A model generated the notes under the pieces. It did not search any database, was not told the DNA's origin, and saw only the letters and a list, made by a program, of their open reading frames with translations. A DNA stretch of 64,000 nucleotides from Planctomycetota bacterium (GTDB lineage Bacteria > Planctomycetota > UBA1135), in NCBI GenBank assembly GCA_021776925.1, contig JAJFFB010000016.1:1-64000 (forward strand). The letters are read 5' to 3'. The translations under genes were made by a program, and so were the position numbers. Shown here in pieces: positions 15,912-24,536 of the stretch. The first letter of the stretch is position 1. Every line of letters starts with the position of its first letter.

Positions 15912-18173
15912 TCACCGCAAAGGCCGATAAACAACCAAATCCGCACTCGCCACGCCAAAGCCAGGCTTTTTAGGCATCAGGCTGCCGCCACGCTTGGTGC
16001 TCCCGATCAGGGCTTGCTTCAGAACCGGAGGGAGATCGTCGGCGCCTGGGGGCAAGGAGCCGGAACTGCCACGTTTGGCGGAAGGGCCGTGGGCGAGGAA
16101 GGCCGGGCTCACCAGCGGGGCGAAGTCTTGGTATTGGGGAGTGAGGATCGCCAGGTAGCGGTCGCGCAAGGGCTGGCTGTCGGGCCACTGCGGACCGACG
16201 AAGACGTTGATCGGCGGCAGGACCAGAGTTTCGCCGGGTTCGAGCAGATTGTCCTGGCGCGTATCCTTGGGGAAGATCGGCTCGGTCGAGCGGTCCTGGC
16301 TGACGCACAAAACCGACAGGTACATCGCCTTCTGTGCCGGTCCGGTGGGCATGTGGACCGAGAGTTTGACCAGGTCGAGCTGGGCATCTCCGGGGCGGTC
16401 GACGATGCGCATGGCGGGGGCGTCGCCGCGCAGGGCGCCGCCTTCGGGGCCAGTCGGCTCCTGATAGGGACCGAGACCGTAGACAGGTGCCCATTCTTGC
16501 CAGTCCGCTTCGCTGGGGGCGCTGAATTCCAGTTCCACGGCTACCGAGGAGGGCGATTCTGCCAGTGCCAGCAGCGCTCGGTGGCGGTGTTCCAGGCGCA
16601 GGCGCGCGGTGAGTTGATCGGTAATGCGCAGCAGGCGTGTGTCTTCGGCCGTGGGTGGATCGACCTCGTTCCACAGCCCGAGCCCGCTGTCGGTGCGCAA
16701 GACGTAGGCGCCATCATGCTTGCTCGCCTGGAGTTGGTATTCCGCCGCCAGCGGTTCGCGCAGGATTTCCAGCGGGCAGTCCTCGGCCTCGGCCAGCGCC
16801 GCGGCCAGCTGGTCCTCGAAGTCGCCCGGCGGCAGGTAGATACGCAGCGGTGGGTCGTTGCTGGGGCGCGACAATTCGATCACCCGGGCGGCGACCGAAG
16901 CGGTCAGATCGGGAGCTTCCCCGCTCCAGTTCGCCAGGCTGGTGCCGTCGCCGACGCGCACCAGTTCGGCCTCGCCCAGGGGGGTGCCGTCCTCGCCCAG
17001 CACCTGCAGCCGCGAGCCCACCCGTAACAGGTGCAACTGTCCGGCCTGGACCTCGATGGGCAGCCGGGCTTCGGGATCGATCACCGCGGCAAAGCCGGCG
17101 GGGGGGGCGCTGAAGTCGCCGGCAAAAAGCAGGCGGTCGAGCGGCCCTTCGAATTGCACCGACTGCATCGGTGCGTGGCGCGCGACGCGCACCGCGGCCT
17201 CGCGCGCGAGCCAGCGGAAGGACACAGCCGGCGGTGCCTCGCGCAGCGCCTGGCAGAGGAAAAAACTGAGCGCACCGAAGTGCCGCACCCGGCCACGCGC
17301 GTCACGCACGCGAATTTCTTCAGCCTGTTCGTAGGAAGCGCAGGCAGCAATATGGATGTAGGGCAGCGGCGTACCGCGCAGCGGATCGCCGTCTTCGAGG
17401 AAGGGCACCCCTGCCGGCCAGCTCGCCGGCAGGCCGCCGCGGTCGGTGCCGTCGCTGCCGGCGGGGGCACCGCGCACCACGCGTTCGCCGGGCCCGCGCG
17501 TTACGCCGCCGGAATGGCAGCTGTCGGTGATGACGGTGACGCGATCAGTCTTGGCGCACAAGGCGCGCAGCAGCGACTGCATTTCATCGTCGGTGAAGTC
17601 GTGGCCGCCGGAGCGCGCGTCGTAGGGCACCAGGGTGGAATCCTGTTCCTGAAACTCGGCCTCGGGGTGATCGCTGAGGTCGGGAACGCGGGAGCCGTGA
17701 CCGGAGTGCCAGTAGAGCACCTCGGTGTCGGGCCCGGCCTGTTGGATCAGGTGCTGGTCGATGGCGCGCACCAGGGCCTCGTGGGTGGCTTCCTCGTTGG
17801 TCAGCACCAGGATGTCCTCGGCGCGGAAGCCGAAGCGTTGCTGCAGCAGATCGGAAACGCGTTCGATATCGCCGACACAGCCGCGCAGGGTGGGCCAGTC
17901 AGTGCCCTCGCCCTGGGCGTATTGGTCGATGCCGACGAGCAGGGCGAGTCTGTTGCCACCGCTGTCGATGACCGGCGCCACGGCCCCCGCGTCGCTGCCT
18001 GCATGGGCGACGGAACCAGCATCGCCGCCGACCGCCGCTTGGCCCTCGATCACGCCGCCGGCATCGCTGCCGCGGTCACAACTCCATGCGGTCCAGGCAC
18101 AGAGCAGGGCGGCAGGAAAAAGAAGAGTGCTGGAGCGGGGCGGCGTCAGCCGTCGAAGCAGGTGGCGAGACAC
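15912..18173 (-). CDS. Exported caspase-like (peptidase C14) protein
   Basis: 753 residues from a GTG start. A hydrophobic N-terminus (about 15-31) ends near C32; its lipobox is imperfect (AWSC), so it may be a lipoprotein or a secreted protein. A low-complexity Gly/Ala/Asp spacer leads to a caspase-fold domain at about 72-350. It begins NRLALLVGIDQY and carries the catalytic dyad His159 (YWHSGHGSR) and Cys219 (ITDSCHSGG), so an active metacaspase/orthocaspase-type cysteine protease is expected. The C-terminal half (about 370-753) is beta-rich and unrecognised. It is transcribed alone, convergent with the lyase operon and divergent from the tRNA-Arg promoter. Confidence 0.85.
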   Translation of the reverse strand: MSRHLLRRLTPPRSSTLLFPAALLCAWTAWSCDRGSDAGGVIEGQAAVGGDAGSVAHAGSDAGAVAPVIDSGGNRLALLVGIDQYAQGEGTDWPTLRGCVGDIERVSDLLQQRFGFRAEDILVLTNEEATHEALVRAIDQHLIQQAGPDTEVLYWHSGHGSRVPDLSDHPEAEFQEQDSTLVPYDARSGGHDFTDDEMQSLLRALCAKTDRVTVITDSCHSGGVTRGPGERVVRGAPAGSDGTDRGGLPASWPAGVPFLEDGDPLRGTPLPYIHIAACASYEQAEEIRVRDARGRVRHFGALSFFLCQALREAPPAVSFRWLAREAAVRVARHAPMQSVQFEGPLDRLLFAGDFSAPPAGFAAVIDPEARLPIEVQAGQLHLLRVGSRLQVLGEDGTPLGEAELVRVGDGTSLANWSGEAPDLTASVAARVIELSRPSNDPPLRIYLPPGDFEDQLAAALAEAEDCPLEILREPLAAEYQLQASKHDGAYVLRTDSGLGLWNEVDPPTAEDTRLLRITDQLTARLRLEHRHRALLALAESPSSVAVELEFSAPSEADWQEWAPVYGLGPYQEPTGPEGGALRGDAPAMRIVDRPGDAQLDLVKLSVHMPTGPAQKAMYLSVLCVSQDRSTEPIFPKDTRQDNLLEPGETLVLPPINVFVGPQWPDSQPLRDRYLAILTPQYQDFAPLVSPAFLAHGPSAKRGSSGSLPPGADDLPPVLKQALIGSTKRGGSLMPKKPGFGVASADLVVYRPLR

Positions 18174-18207
18174 TTATCCAGTCTACACGGGGTTCTGTGG
18201 AATTGCC

Positions 18208-18236
18208 TTGACGCCACCGCCCGGATCCCGTGTAAT
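18208..18236 (+). promoter_or_regulatory. Sigma-70-type promoter for tRNA-Arg and tadA
   Basis: TTGACG (18208-18213), a 17-base spacer and TGTAAT (18231-18236) match the housekeeping consensus well. The expected start site, near 18243, lies about 12 bases before the mature 5' end of tRNA-Arg. Confidence 0.72.
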
Positions 18237-18254
18237 TTTCCGCCCTGAACGCGT

Positions 18255-18331
18255 GCGCCTGTAGCTCAATTGGATAGAGCACCTGACTACGGATCAGGAG
18301 GTTGGGGATTCGAGTTCTCCCGGGCGCGCCA
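18255..18331 (+). tRNA. tRNA-Arg (anticodon ACG)
   Basis: A 77-base cloverleaf with encoded CCA. The acceptor stem GCGCCTG pairs with CGGGCGC (one U-G pair), the D arm reads GCTC..GAGC, and the anticodon stem CCTGA/TCAGG encloses loop CTACGGA, giving anticodon ACG. A T arm with TTCGAGT and discriminator G follow. In bacteria A34 of this tRNA is converted to inosine by TadA so that it reads CGU, CGC and CGA. The tadA gene starts 12 bases downstream. Confidence 0.96.
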
Positions 18332-18342
18332 TTCAGTCAGCC

Positions 18343-18852
18343 ATGACCCTGCTTTTCCCGCTGGGGCCTCCCTCCGACCCGCAGGAGCGCGATCGGCGCC
18401 TGATGGAAGTCGCCCTGGCCGCGGCCCGCGCTGCCGCAGCACGTGACGAAGTCCCGGTCGGCGCGATCGTGGTGTACCAGGAGCGTCTCATCGGCCGCTC
18501 CGGCAACCAGGTCGAACAGCTGGTCGATGCCACCGCCCACGCCGAGATCCTGGCGCTGACCCAGGCCTTTGCCGCGATAGGGAAAAAGCGGCTTGAGGGC
18601 GCCGAAGTCTATTGCACGCTGGAGCCGTGCCTGATGTGCGCCGGAGCGCTGCTGCACGCGCGCGTCCAGCGGGTGGTCTACGGCGCCGCCGACCCCAAGT
18701 TCGGCGGCGTCGAATCGCTCGTCCGCTGTTTCGAGCTGCCCGGTTTGAACCACCGCATCGAGGTCCGCGGGGGGGTGCTCGCCGAGGAGTCCGCCGAGCT
18801 GCTGCGCACCTTCTTTCAGGCGCGCCGACGCTCCGCAGGCCACTTGCCGTAA
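18343..18852 (+). CDS. tadA: tRNA-specific adenosine deaminase TadA
   Basis: TadA deaminates A34 of tRNA-Arg(ACG) to inosine and is usually essential. The 169-residue protein has the zinc deaminase signature: HAE (H66, catalytic E68) and PCLMC (C96, C99), with the DEVPVGAIVV segment near residue 35. The usual DPK-x-GA segment reads DPKFGGVESLV, a mild variation. It begins 12 bases after the CCA end of its own substrate tRNA and has no other visible promoter, so enzyme and substrate are probably made from one transcript. Confidence 0.94.
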   Translation: MTLLFPLGPPSDPQERDRRLMEVALAAARAAAARDEVPVGAIVVYQERLIGRSGNQVEQLVDATAHAEILALTQAFAAIGKKRLEGAEVYCTLEPCLMCAGALLHARVQRVVYGAADPKFGGVESLVRCFELPGLNHRIEVRGGVLAEESAELLRTFFQARRRSAGHLP

Positions 18853-18864
18853 GCAAAGGGGTGC

Positions 18865-18893
18865 TTCACGCGGGCAATGGGTGCCGCTATGAT
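18865..18893 (+). promoter_or_regulatory. Sigma-70-type promoter for tRNA-Ser(CGA)
   Basis: TTCACG (18865-18870), 17 bases, then TATGAT (18888-18893). The predicted start, near 18900, is a few bases before the tRNA 5' end. The -35 box is a moderate match and the -10 box a good one. Confidence 0.6.
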
Positions 18894-18905
18894 TCCCCGT
18901 CCCGT

Positions 18906-18996
<91 letters not shown>

Positions 18997-19065
18997 CCTT
19001 TGTCTTGCCGCGGGTGGTCTGGTGAGTGTTCTTTGTCCGGAGCTGGAGCCCCCAGAGGCTCCCCA

Positions 19066-19154
<89 letters not shown>

Positions 19155-19171
19155 CCGGACCGATCCAGCAA

Positions 19172-19278
19172 CTGGGGGCTCGGCGCCGCGCAGCGAACTC
19201 CGCGTGAACCGGGTCAGACCGGGAACGGAGCAGCCCTAAGCACGGTAGATCGGGTGCCGTGGCTGTCCGGGCCTCCAG
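19172..19278 (+). ncRNA. ffs: Signal recognition particle RNA (4.5S-type)
   Basis: The conserved domain IV is clear around 19211-19240: GGTCAGACC, a GGAA tetraloop closed by CCG/CGG, then GGAGCAGCC, the Ffh-binding signature. The ends pair as a 12-bp helix (19172-19183 with 19267-19278, two wobble pairs), giving a hairpin of about 107 bases, the size of the short bacterial form without an Alu domain. Its place between serine tRNAs and dnaX matches the order known in other bacteria (tadA, SRP RNA, dnaX, ybaB, recR). It lies 18 bases after tRNA-Ser(GGA) and may be processed from the same transcript. Confidence 0.93.
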
Positions 19279-19280
19279 CT

Positions 19281-19393
19281 GCTGGGTCGTTCTTCCCGCC
19301 AGCGGTCGAACGAGGCTGGGTCGTTCTTCCCGCCAGCGGTCGAACGAGGCTGGGTCGTTCTTCCCGCCAGCGGTCGAACGAGGCTGGGTCGTT
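19281..19393 (+). repeat. 34-bp tandem repeat, three full copies plus a partial
   Basis: Units start at 19281, 19315 and 19349 and are identical; a partial unit starts at 19383. Each unit contains TCGTTC and GAACGA able to form a 6-bp stem, and GCTGG / CCAGC able to form a competing stem. The array fills the space between the SRP RNA and the dnaX start (19428). Confidence 0.9.
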
Positions 19394-19427
19394 TTCTGCG
19401 GATTGCTAGGATCCTCCTGCTGATTTC

Positions 19428-21062
<1,635 letters not shown>

Positions 21063-21066
21063 ATGG

Positions 21067-21390
21067 ATGGCAGGAAGCCTCGGTGACCTCGGTGGGCTGC
21101 TCAAGCAGGCCCAGAAGATGCAGCGTCAGATGTCTGATCTGCAGGACGAACTCGGCAAGCAGAACTACCCTGGCAGCGCCGGCGGCGGCATGGTCCAGGT
21201 GGTGGTCAACGGCAAGCGTGAGCTCAAAAGCCTGACCATCGATCCGCAGGTGGTCGATCCGCAAGAGGTCGAAATGCTCGAGGACCTGGTCGCCAGCGCC
21301 TTCCGCGACGCCTTGCAGAAAGCCGACAAGGCTGCCTCCGAGGCGATGGGCGGAATCACCGGCGGCATGGGCATGCCCGGCATGATGTAA
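21067..21390 (+). CDS. ybaB: YbaB/EbfC family nucleoid-associated protein
   Basis: 107 residues. The start is the ATG at 21067; a nearer ATG at 21063 is out of frame. Family features are the helical start GLLKQAQKMQRQMSDLQDEL, the central GGGMVQVVVNGKRELKSLTIDP strand pair and a Met/Gly-rich tail (GGMGMPGMM). YbaB forms dimers that bind DNA and is almost always encoded between dnaX and recR, as here. Confidence 0.95.
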   Translation: MAGSLGDLGGLLKQAQKMQRQMSDLQDELGKQNYPGSAGGGMVQVVVNGKRELKSLTIDPQVVDPQEVEMLEDLVASAFRDALQKADKAASEAMGGITGGMGMPGMM

Positions 21391-21414
21391 GCAGGCGCCG
21401 GTTCCGGTCGCAGC

Positions 21415-22029
21415 GTGGCATTTCCCGAACCCCTCGAACGCCTGATCCGGGCCCTGGAGCGCTTCCCCGGCGTGGGTGCGCGCAGCGCCGAACGCATGGC
21501 CTTGCACATCTTGCGCTCGCCGCGGGAAGAGGTCGCCGATCTGGCCATTTCGCTGCGCGATGCGCGCCTGGAAACGGTGCGTTGCAGCCGCTGTCGCAAC
21601 GTCAGCCTGCAGGAGCTGTGCCCGATCTGCGCCGATCCAGAACGAGATGCGCGTCTGGTATGCGTGGTCGAAGGGCCGCGCGAGGTCGAAAAGATGGAGA
21701 GTTCAGGCGCCTTCCACGGTCTGTATCACGTGCTGCTCGAGGGCTTCGCGCCGCGCGAAGGGGCCAGTCCCGAGGCCGACGCGCTGGCCGCGCTGCACGC
21801 ACGGGTGAGCGCCGACGGCGTCGAGGAAGTGGTTCTGGCCACCGCACCCGACCGCGAGGGCGAGGGCGCCGCGCTGCTGGTGGCTGAGCACCTGCATGGC
21901 TTGCCGGTGCGTCTGACCCGGCTGGCGCGCGGGGTGCCGGTGGGCTCGCGCCTGGAATACCTGCACGGCGAGATCCTGGCCGAGGCCTTCCGCGGCCGGT
22001 GCAGCCTGCCGGCCAAGGAAAAGCCCTGA
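21415..22029 (+). CDS. recR: Recombination mediator RecR
   Basis: 204 residues from a GTG start 24 bases after ybaB. RecR acts with RecF/RecO to load RecA on gapped DNA. Visible are the N-terminal helix-hairpin-helix (FPGVGARSAERMA), a four-cysteine zinc finger (CSRCRNVSLQELCPIC) around residues 56-71 and a Toprim domain (VCVVEGPREVEKME). Length is normal. Its TGA overlaps the truA ATG by one base, so translation is likely coupled. Confidence 0.96.
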   Translation: MAFPEPLERLIRALERFPGVGARSAERMALHILRSPREEVADLAISLRDARLETVRCSRCRNVSLQELCPICADPERDARLVCVVEGPREVEKMESSGAFHGLYHVLLEGFAPREGASPEADALAALHARVSADGVEEVVLATAPDREGEGAALLVAEHLHGLPVRLTRLARGVPVGSRLEYLHGEILAEAFRGRCSLPAKEKP

Positions 22030-22820
22030 TGCAGCCGCGCCGTATCGCCCTGCTGCTGGCCTATCACGGCGGCGGTTTTCATGGTTTCCAGCGTCAGCCC
22101 GGTTTCGCCACCGTGCAGGGCGAAGTGGAAGACGCCTTCTGCGCGGTGACCGGAGAAAGCGTGACCGTGATCGGCAGCGGCCGCACCGACGCCGGGGTGC
22201 ACGCGTGGGGGCAGGTGGCGCACCTCGACACCTGGTCGCGGCTGCCGGCGGCGCGCCTCGGCCACGCGCTCAACGCCTATCTGCCCGATCCGATCGTGGT
22301 GCGCCAGGCGGTCGACAGCGACGCTTCCTTTCACGCCAACGGCAGCGCGGTCGGCAAGCGTTATGGCTATCGCCTGGCGGTGGCCGAAACGCGGCCGGTG
22401 CTGCACCGCGGTCTGATGGCGTGGGAGCGTCGCGCCGACCTCGACCTCGCGGCGATGCGCTCAGGGGCGCGCCATCTGCTCGGGCGCCACGACTTCTCCG
22501 CCTTCGCCGCGGCCGGGCGGACCACCACCAATGACGTGCGTACCCTGCAGGCCGTGCACATCCAGCGTCGGCGCGGCGGCCTGGTGTTCGCCTTTCAGGG
22601 CGACGGCTTCCTCTACAAAATGGTGCGCAATCTGGTCGGCAGTCTGATCGAGGTCGGACGCGGCCGCTGGGGCCCGCCCTGGATCGCTTCGGTGTTGCAG
22701 TCGAGGGAGCGCAGCCGCGCCGCCGCCACCGCTCCGCCCGAGGGTCTGGTGCTATGGCGGGTGCTCTACCCGAAGCCGCTTTTCACCCCTGTTCGCGGAC
22801 ACTCCGCTGGCCTAGACTGA
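22029..22820 (+). CDS. truA: tRNA pseudouridine(38-40) synthase TruA
   Basis: 263 residues from the ATG overlapping the recR stop. TruA isomerises uridines 38-40 of many tRNAs. The catalytic aspartate lies in the GSGRTDAGVHA motif (about residue 59), and the family motifs YHGGGFHGFQRQP near the start and FLYKMVRNLVGSLIEVGRG near residue 200 are present. Length is normal. It is the last gene of the dnaX-recR group before hpf. Confidence 0.95.
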   Translation: MQPRRIALLLAYHGGGFHGFQRQPGFATVQGEVEDAFCAVTGESVTVIGSGRTDAGVHAWGQVAHLDTWSRLPAARLGHALNAYLPDPIVVRQAVDSDASFHANGSAVGKRYGYRLAVAETRPVLHRGLMAWERRADLDLAAMRSGARHLLGRHDFSAFAAAGRTTTNDVRTLQAVHIQRRRGGLVFAFQGDGFLYKMVRNLVGSLIEVGRGRWGPPWIASVLQSRERSRAAATAPPEGLVLWRVLYPKPLFTPVRGHSAGLD

Positions 22821-22859
22821 CCGATGGCGGCGGCCCAGGTCACCGCTTGATTGATCCAA

Positions 22860-23180
22860 ATGAAGATCCACGTCATCACCAAAAACGACGAGATCCACGA
22901 CCTGCTGCGGACCTACGCCGTGAACCGGATCGAGGAGATTGAGCATTTCGGCCAGGAGTTCGAAAAGGCCGAAATCATTCTCGATCAGCAACGCCATCTG
23001 ACCCGCTGCGAAGTGGTCCTCCATCCGCGCCGCGGCCCCGCCTTTGTCGCCCACCAGGAATGCGAAGACGGTCGTGCCGCGGTCGACGGCGCAGCTTCAA
23101 AACTGGAGCGGCAGATTCTCAAGGCCAAGGACAAACACTCGCCCCAGGCGAGGCGCCGTCAAGCCAACGACCAATCCTGA
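22860..23180 (+). CDS. hpf: Ribosome hibernation promoting factor, short form
   Basis: 106 residues from the ATG at 22860, preferred over a TTG three codons earlier. The beta-alpha fold of HPF/RaiA is recognisable in MKIHVITKNDEIHDLLRTYA and in the ILKAKDKH helix. It lacks the C-terminal dimerisation domain of long HPF, so it should act like the short enterobacterial proteins that stabilise 100S ribosomes or block the A site. It is followed within 15 bases by a PTS EIIA gene, as in the nitrogen-PTS clusters of other bacteria. Confidence 0.85.
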   Translation: MKIHVITKNDEIHDLLRTYAVNRIEEIEHFGQEFEKAEIILDQQRHLTRCEVVLHPRRGPAFVAHQECEDGRAAVDGAASKLERQILKAKDKHSPQARRRQANDQS

Positions 23181-23195
23181 TTCCACTCCCCGATC

Positions 23196-23660
23196 ATGAC
23201 CTACAGTCATCTTTTTACCACTGATTCCGTGTTGCTGGACATGGATCACGGCGACGCCGACGCGGCGCTCGGCGCGCTTGCCGACGCGCTGGTGCTGCAG
23301 GATCCGGCGCTCGTCGAGCGCCGTGACGAACTCCACCTCGCGCTGCAAGCACGCGAAGCGCGCGGTTCCACCGGTTCGCAGGGTGTCGGCATTCCACACG
23401 TCAAACTCGCCGGCCTGGACAAGGTCTCGGTGGTGATCGGCGTGCATCACAACGGCCTCGATTTCAATGCCCTTGACGGTGAAAACGTTTACGTGCTGTT
23501 CTCGGTGGTGCGCCCCGAGGTTGGCGCCGACGAACACCTCGACCTGTTGCGCTGGATCGCCGGTCTCGCCCAGCACCAGGATTTCGTTTCCTTCGCCTGC
23601 CAGGCTTCCAGTTCGGAACAAGTGCTGGAGCTGTTGTCGGAGCTGTCGCCGGCGGGCTGA
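23196..23660 (+). CDS. PTS EIIA-type (PtsN-like) protein
   Basis: 154 residues, the size of PtsN/EIIA-Ntr. The phosphorylatable histidine is H68 in GVGIPHVK, preceded by the conserved Arg/Gly-rich loop (REARGSTGSQ). There are no membrane or sugar-permease domains, so a regulatory phosphoacceptor is more likely than a transporter part. It lies between hpf and an HPr gene; no ptsI, rpoN, rapZ or hprK is visible here. I leave the gene symbol open because the fructose-type EIIA has a similar motif. Confidence 0.85.
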   Translation: MTYSHLFTTDSVLLDMDHGDADAALGALADALVLQDPALVERRDELHLALQAREARGSTGSQGVGIPHVKLAGLDKVSVVIGVHHNGLDFNALDGENVYVLFSVVRPEVGADEHLDLLRWIAGLAQHQDFVSFACQASSSEQVLELLSELSPAG

Positions 23661-23682
23661 CCCGCCTCGCGCCTGCTATCCG

Positions 23683-23964
23683 ATGCTGGAGACCGCCAGC
23701 CGCAGCGTGACGGTGCGGAACGCCCACGGGCTGCACGCGCGCCCCAGCCACGCCGTGGTCTCTCTCGCCACTCGTTTCGAGGCCCGGATCACTTTGCGGC
23801 GTGGCGAGCGTCAGGCCGACGCGCGCTCGATCCTGGCGGTGATGACGCTGGGCGCCGCCCACGGCGACGAAGTCGAGATTACCGCCCAGGGCGTCGATGC
23901 CGCGGCGGCGGTCGAGGAACTGGCCGAGCTGTTTGAGCAAGGCTTTCAGGAGATCGGTAAGTGA
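23683..23964 (+). CDS. HPr-family phosphocarrier protein
   Basis: 93 residues. The active-site histidine is H18 in NAHGLHARPS. The regulatory-site region reads ARSILAVMTLGAA, so a serine equivalent to Ser46 is kept and control by an HPr kinase elsewhere is possible. The protein passes phosphate from enzyme I to EIIA proteins and lies directly behind the EIIA gene. Its stop overlaps the next gene's GTG start (GTGA). Confidence 0.9.
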   Translation: MLETASRSVTVRNAHGLHARPSHAVVSLATRFEARITLRRGERQADARSILAVMTLGAAHGDEVEITAQGVDAAAAVEELAELFEQGFQEIGK

Positions 23965-24536
23965 ACCACCGTTACTGCGTCGAATACGCCAAGGACCAGG
24001 GCGCCTGCCAGGGGCGGTCGGGATGGCTGCGCGACCAGCTCACCCGCATGGCCGTCGCCGCGTGCCTGCCGCTGGTGCTGCGCCGTAGTGGCAAGCCCAA
24101 GCTGGTCCTCGAAGACGGTCTGCCGCCGGCGTGGCCGTCCGAGCGCGAACGTCTGTGGCTCGACTGCGTCCACGCCTACCCGAGCCAGGTGCTGCTGAGT
24201 CGTCTGCAGGGCACCGCGCCAGCCGGAATCCGCCCGCTGCGCGCCTACCCTTGGCGCGGTCCGGCGCGCCACCACCAGGAGCGCCACTTCCGCGTCATCG
24301 GCCTGCCCTTGGAGCCCCTGCTGGAGCGGGCGCCACAGCTACCGCACGGCTGGATCCCGGTCAACCGGCCGGCCAGCGAAGTGCGTCTGGTGCGCTCCGA
24401 TCCCCTGGCCTTGGATTTCCTGCTGCGGGCGCAGACCCCGCCGCTGCCTTCCTTCAAGGAACTGCTCGAGTCTCTGCTCGGCCAGGACCTGCCCGCCCAC
24501 GTCGAGGTGCTGCGCCTCGCGCCTTTGGTCCGATGA
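23961..24536 (+). CDS. DUF2344-like protein preceding RNase E/G
   Basis: 191 residues from a GTG overlapping the HPr stop. The pattern of an N-terminal YCVEYAKDQG strand, a helix with RDQLTRMAVAACLPLVLRRSGKPKLVL, and later LLSRLQGTAPAGIRPLRAYPW resembles the DUF2344 / radical-SAM-linked domain. That domain is usually encoded between a radical SAM protein and RNase G, just before rplU-rpmA-obg. The context here is the same except that no radical SAM gene is present. The match is by eye and divergent; function is unknown. It overlaps the RNase gene by ATGA. Confidence 0.6.
   Translation: MNHRYCVEYAKDQGACQGRSGWLRDQLTRMAVAACLPLVLRRSGKPKLVLEDGLPPAWPSERERLWLDCVHAYPSQVLLSRLQGTAPAGIRPLRAYPWRGPARHHQERHFRVIGLPLEPLLERAPQLPHGWIPVNRPASEVRLVRSDPLALDFLLRAQTPPLPSFKELLESLLGQDLPAHVEVLRLAPLVR

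Noticed and set aside
19281-19393. Short CRISPR array
   Set aside because: The 34-bp units are directly adjacent with no spacers, and no cas genes are present.
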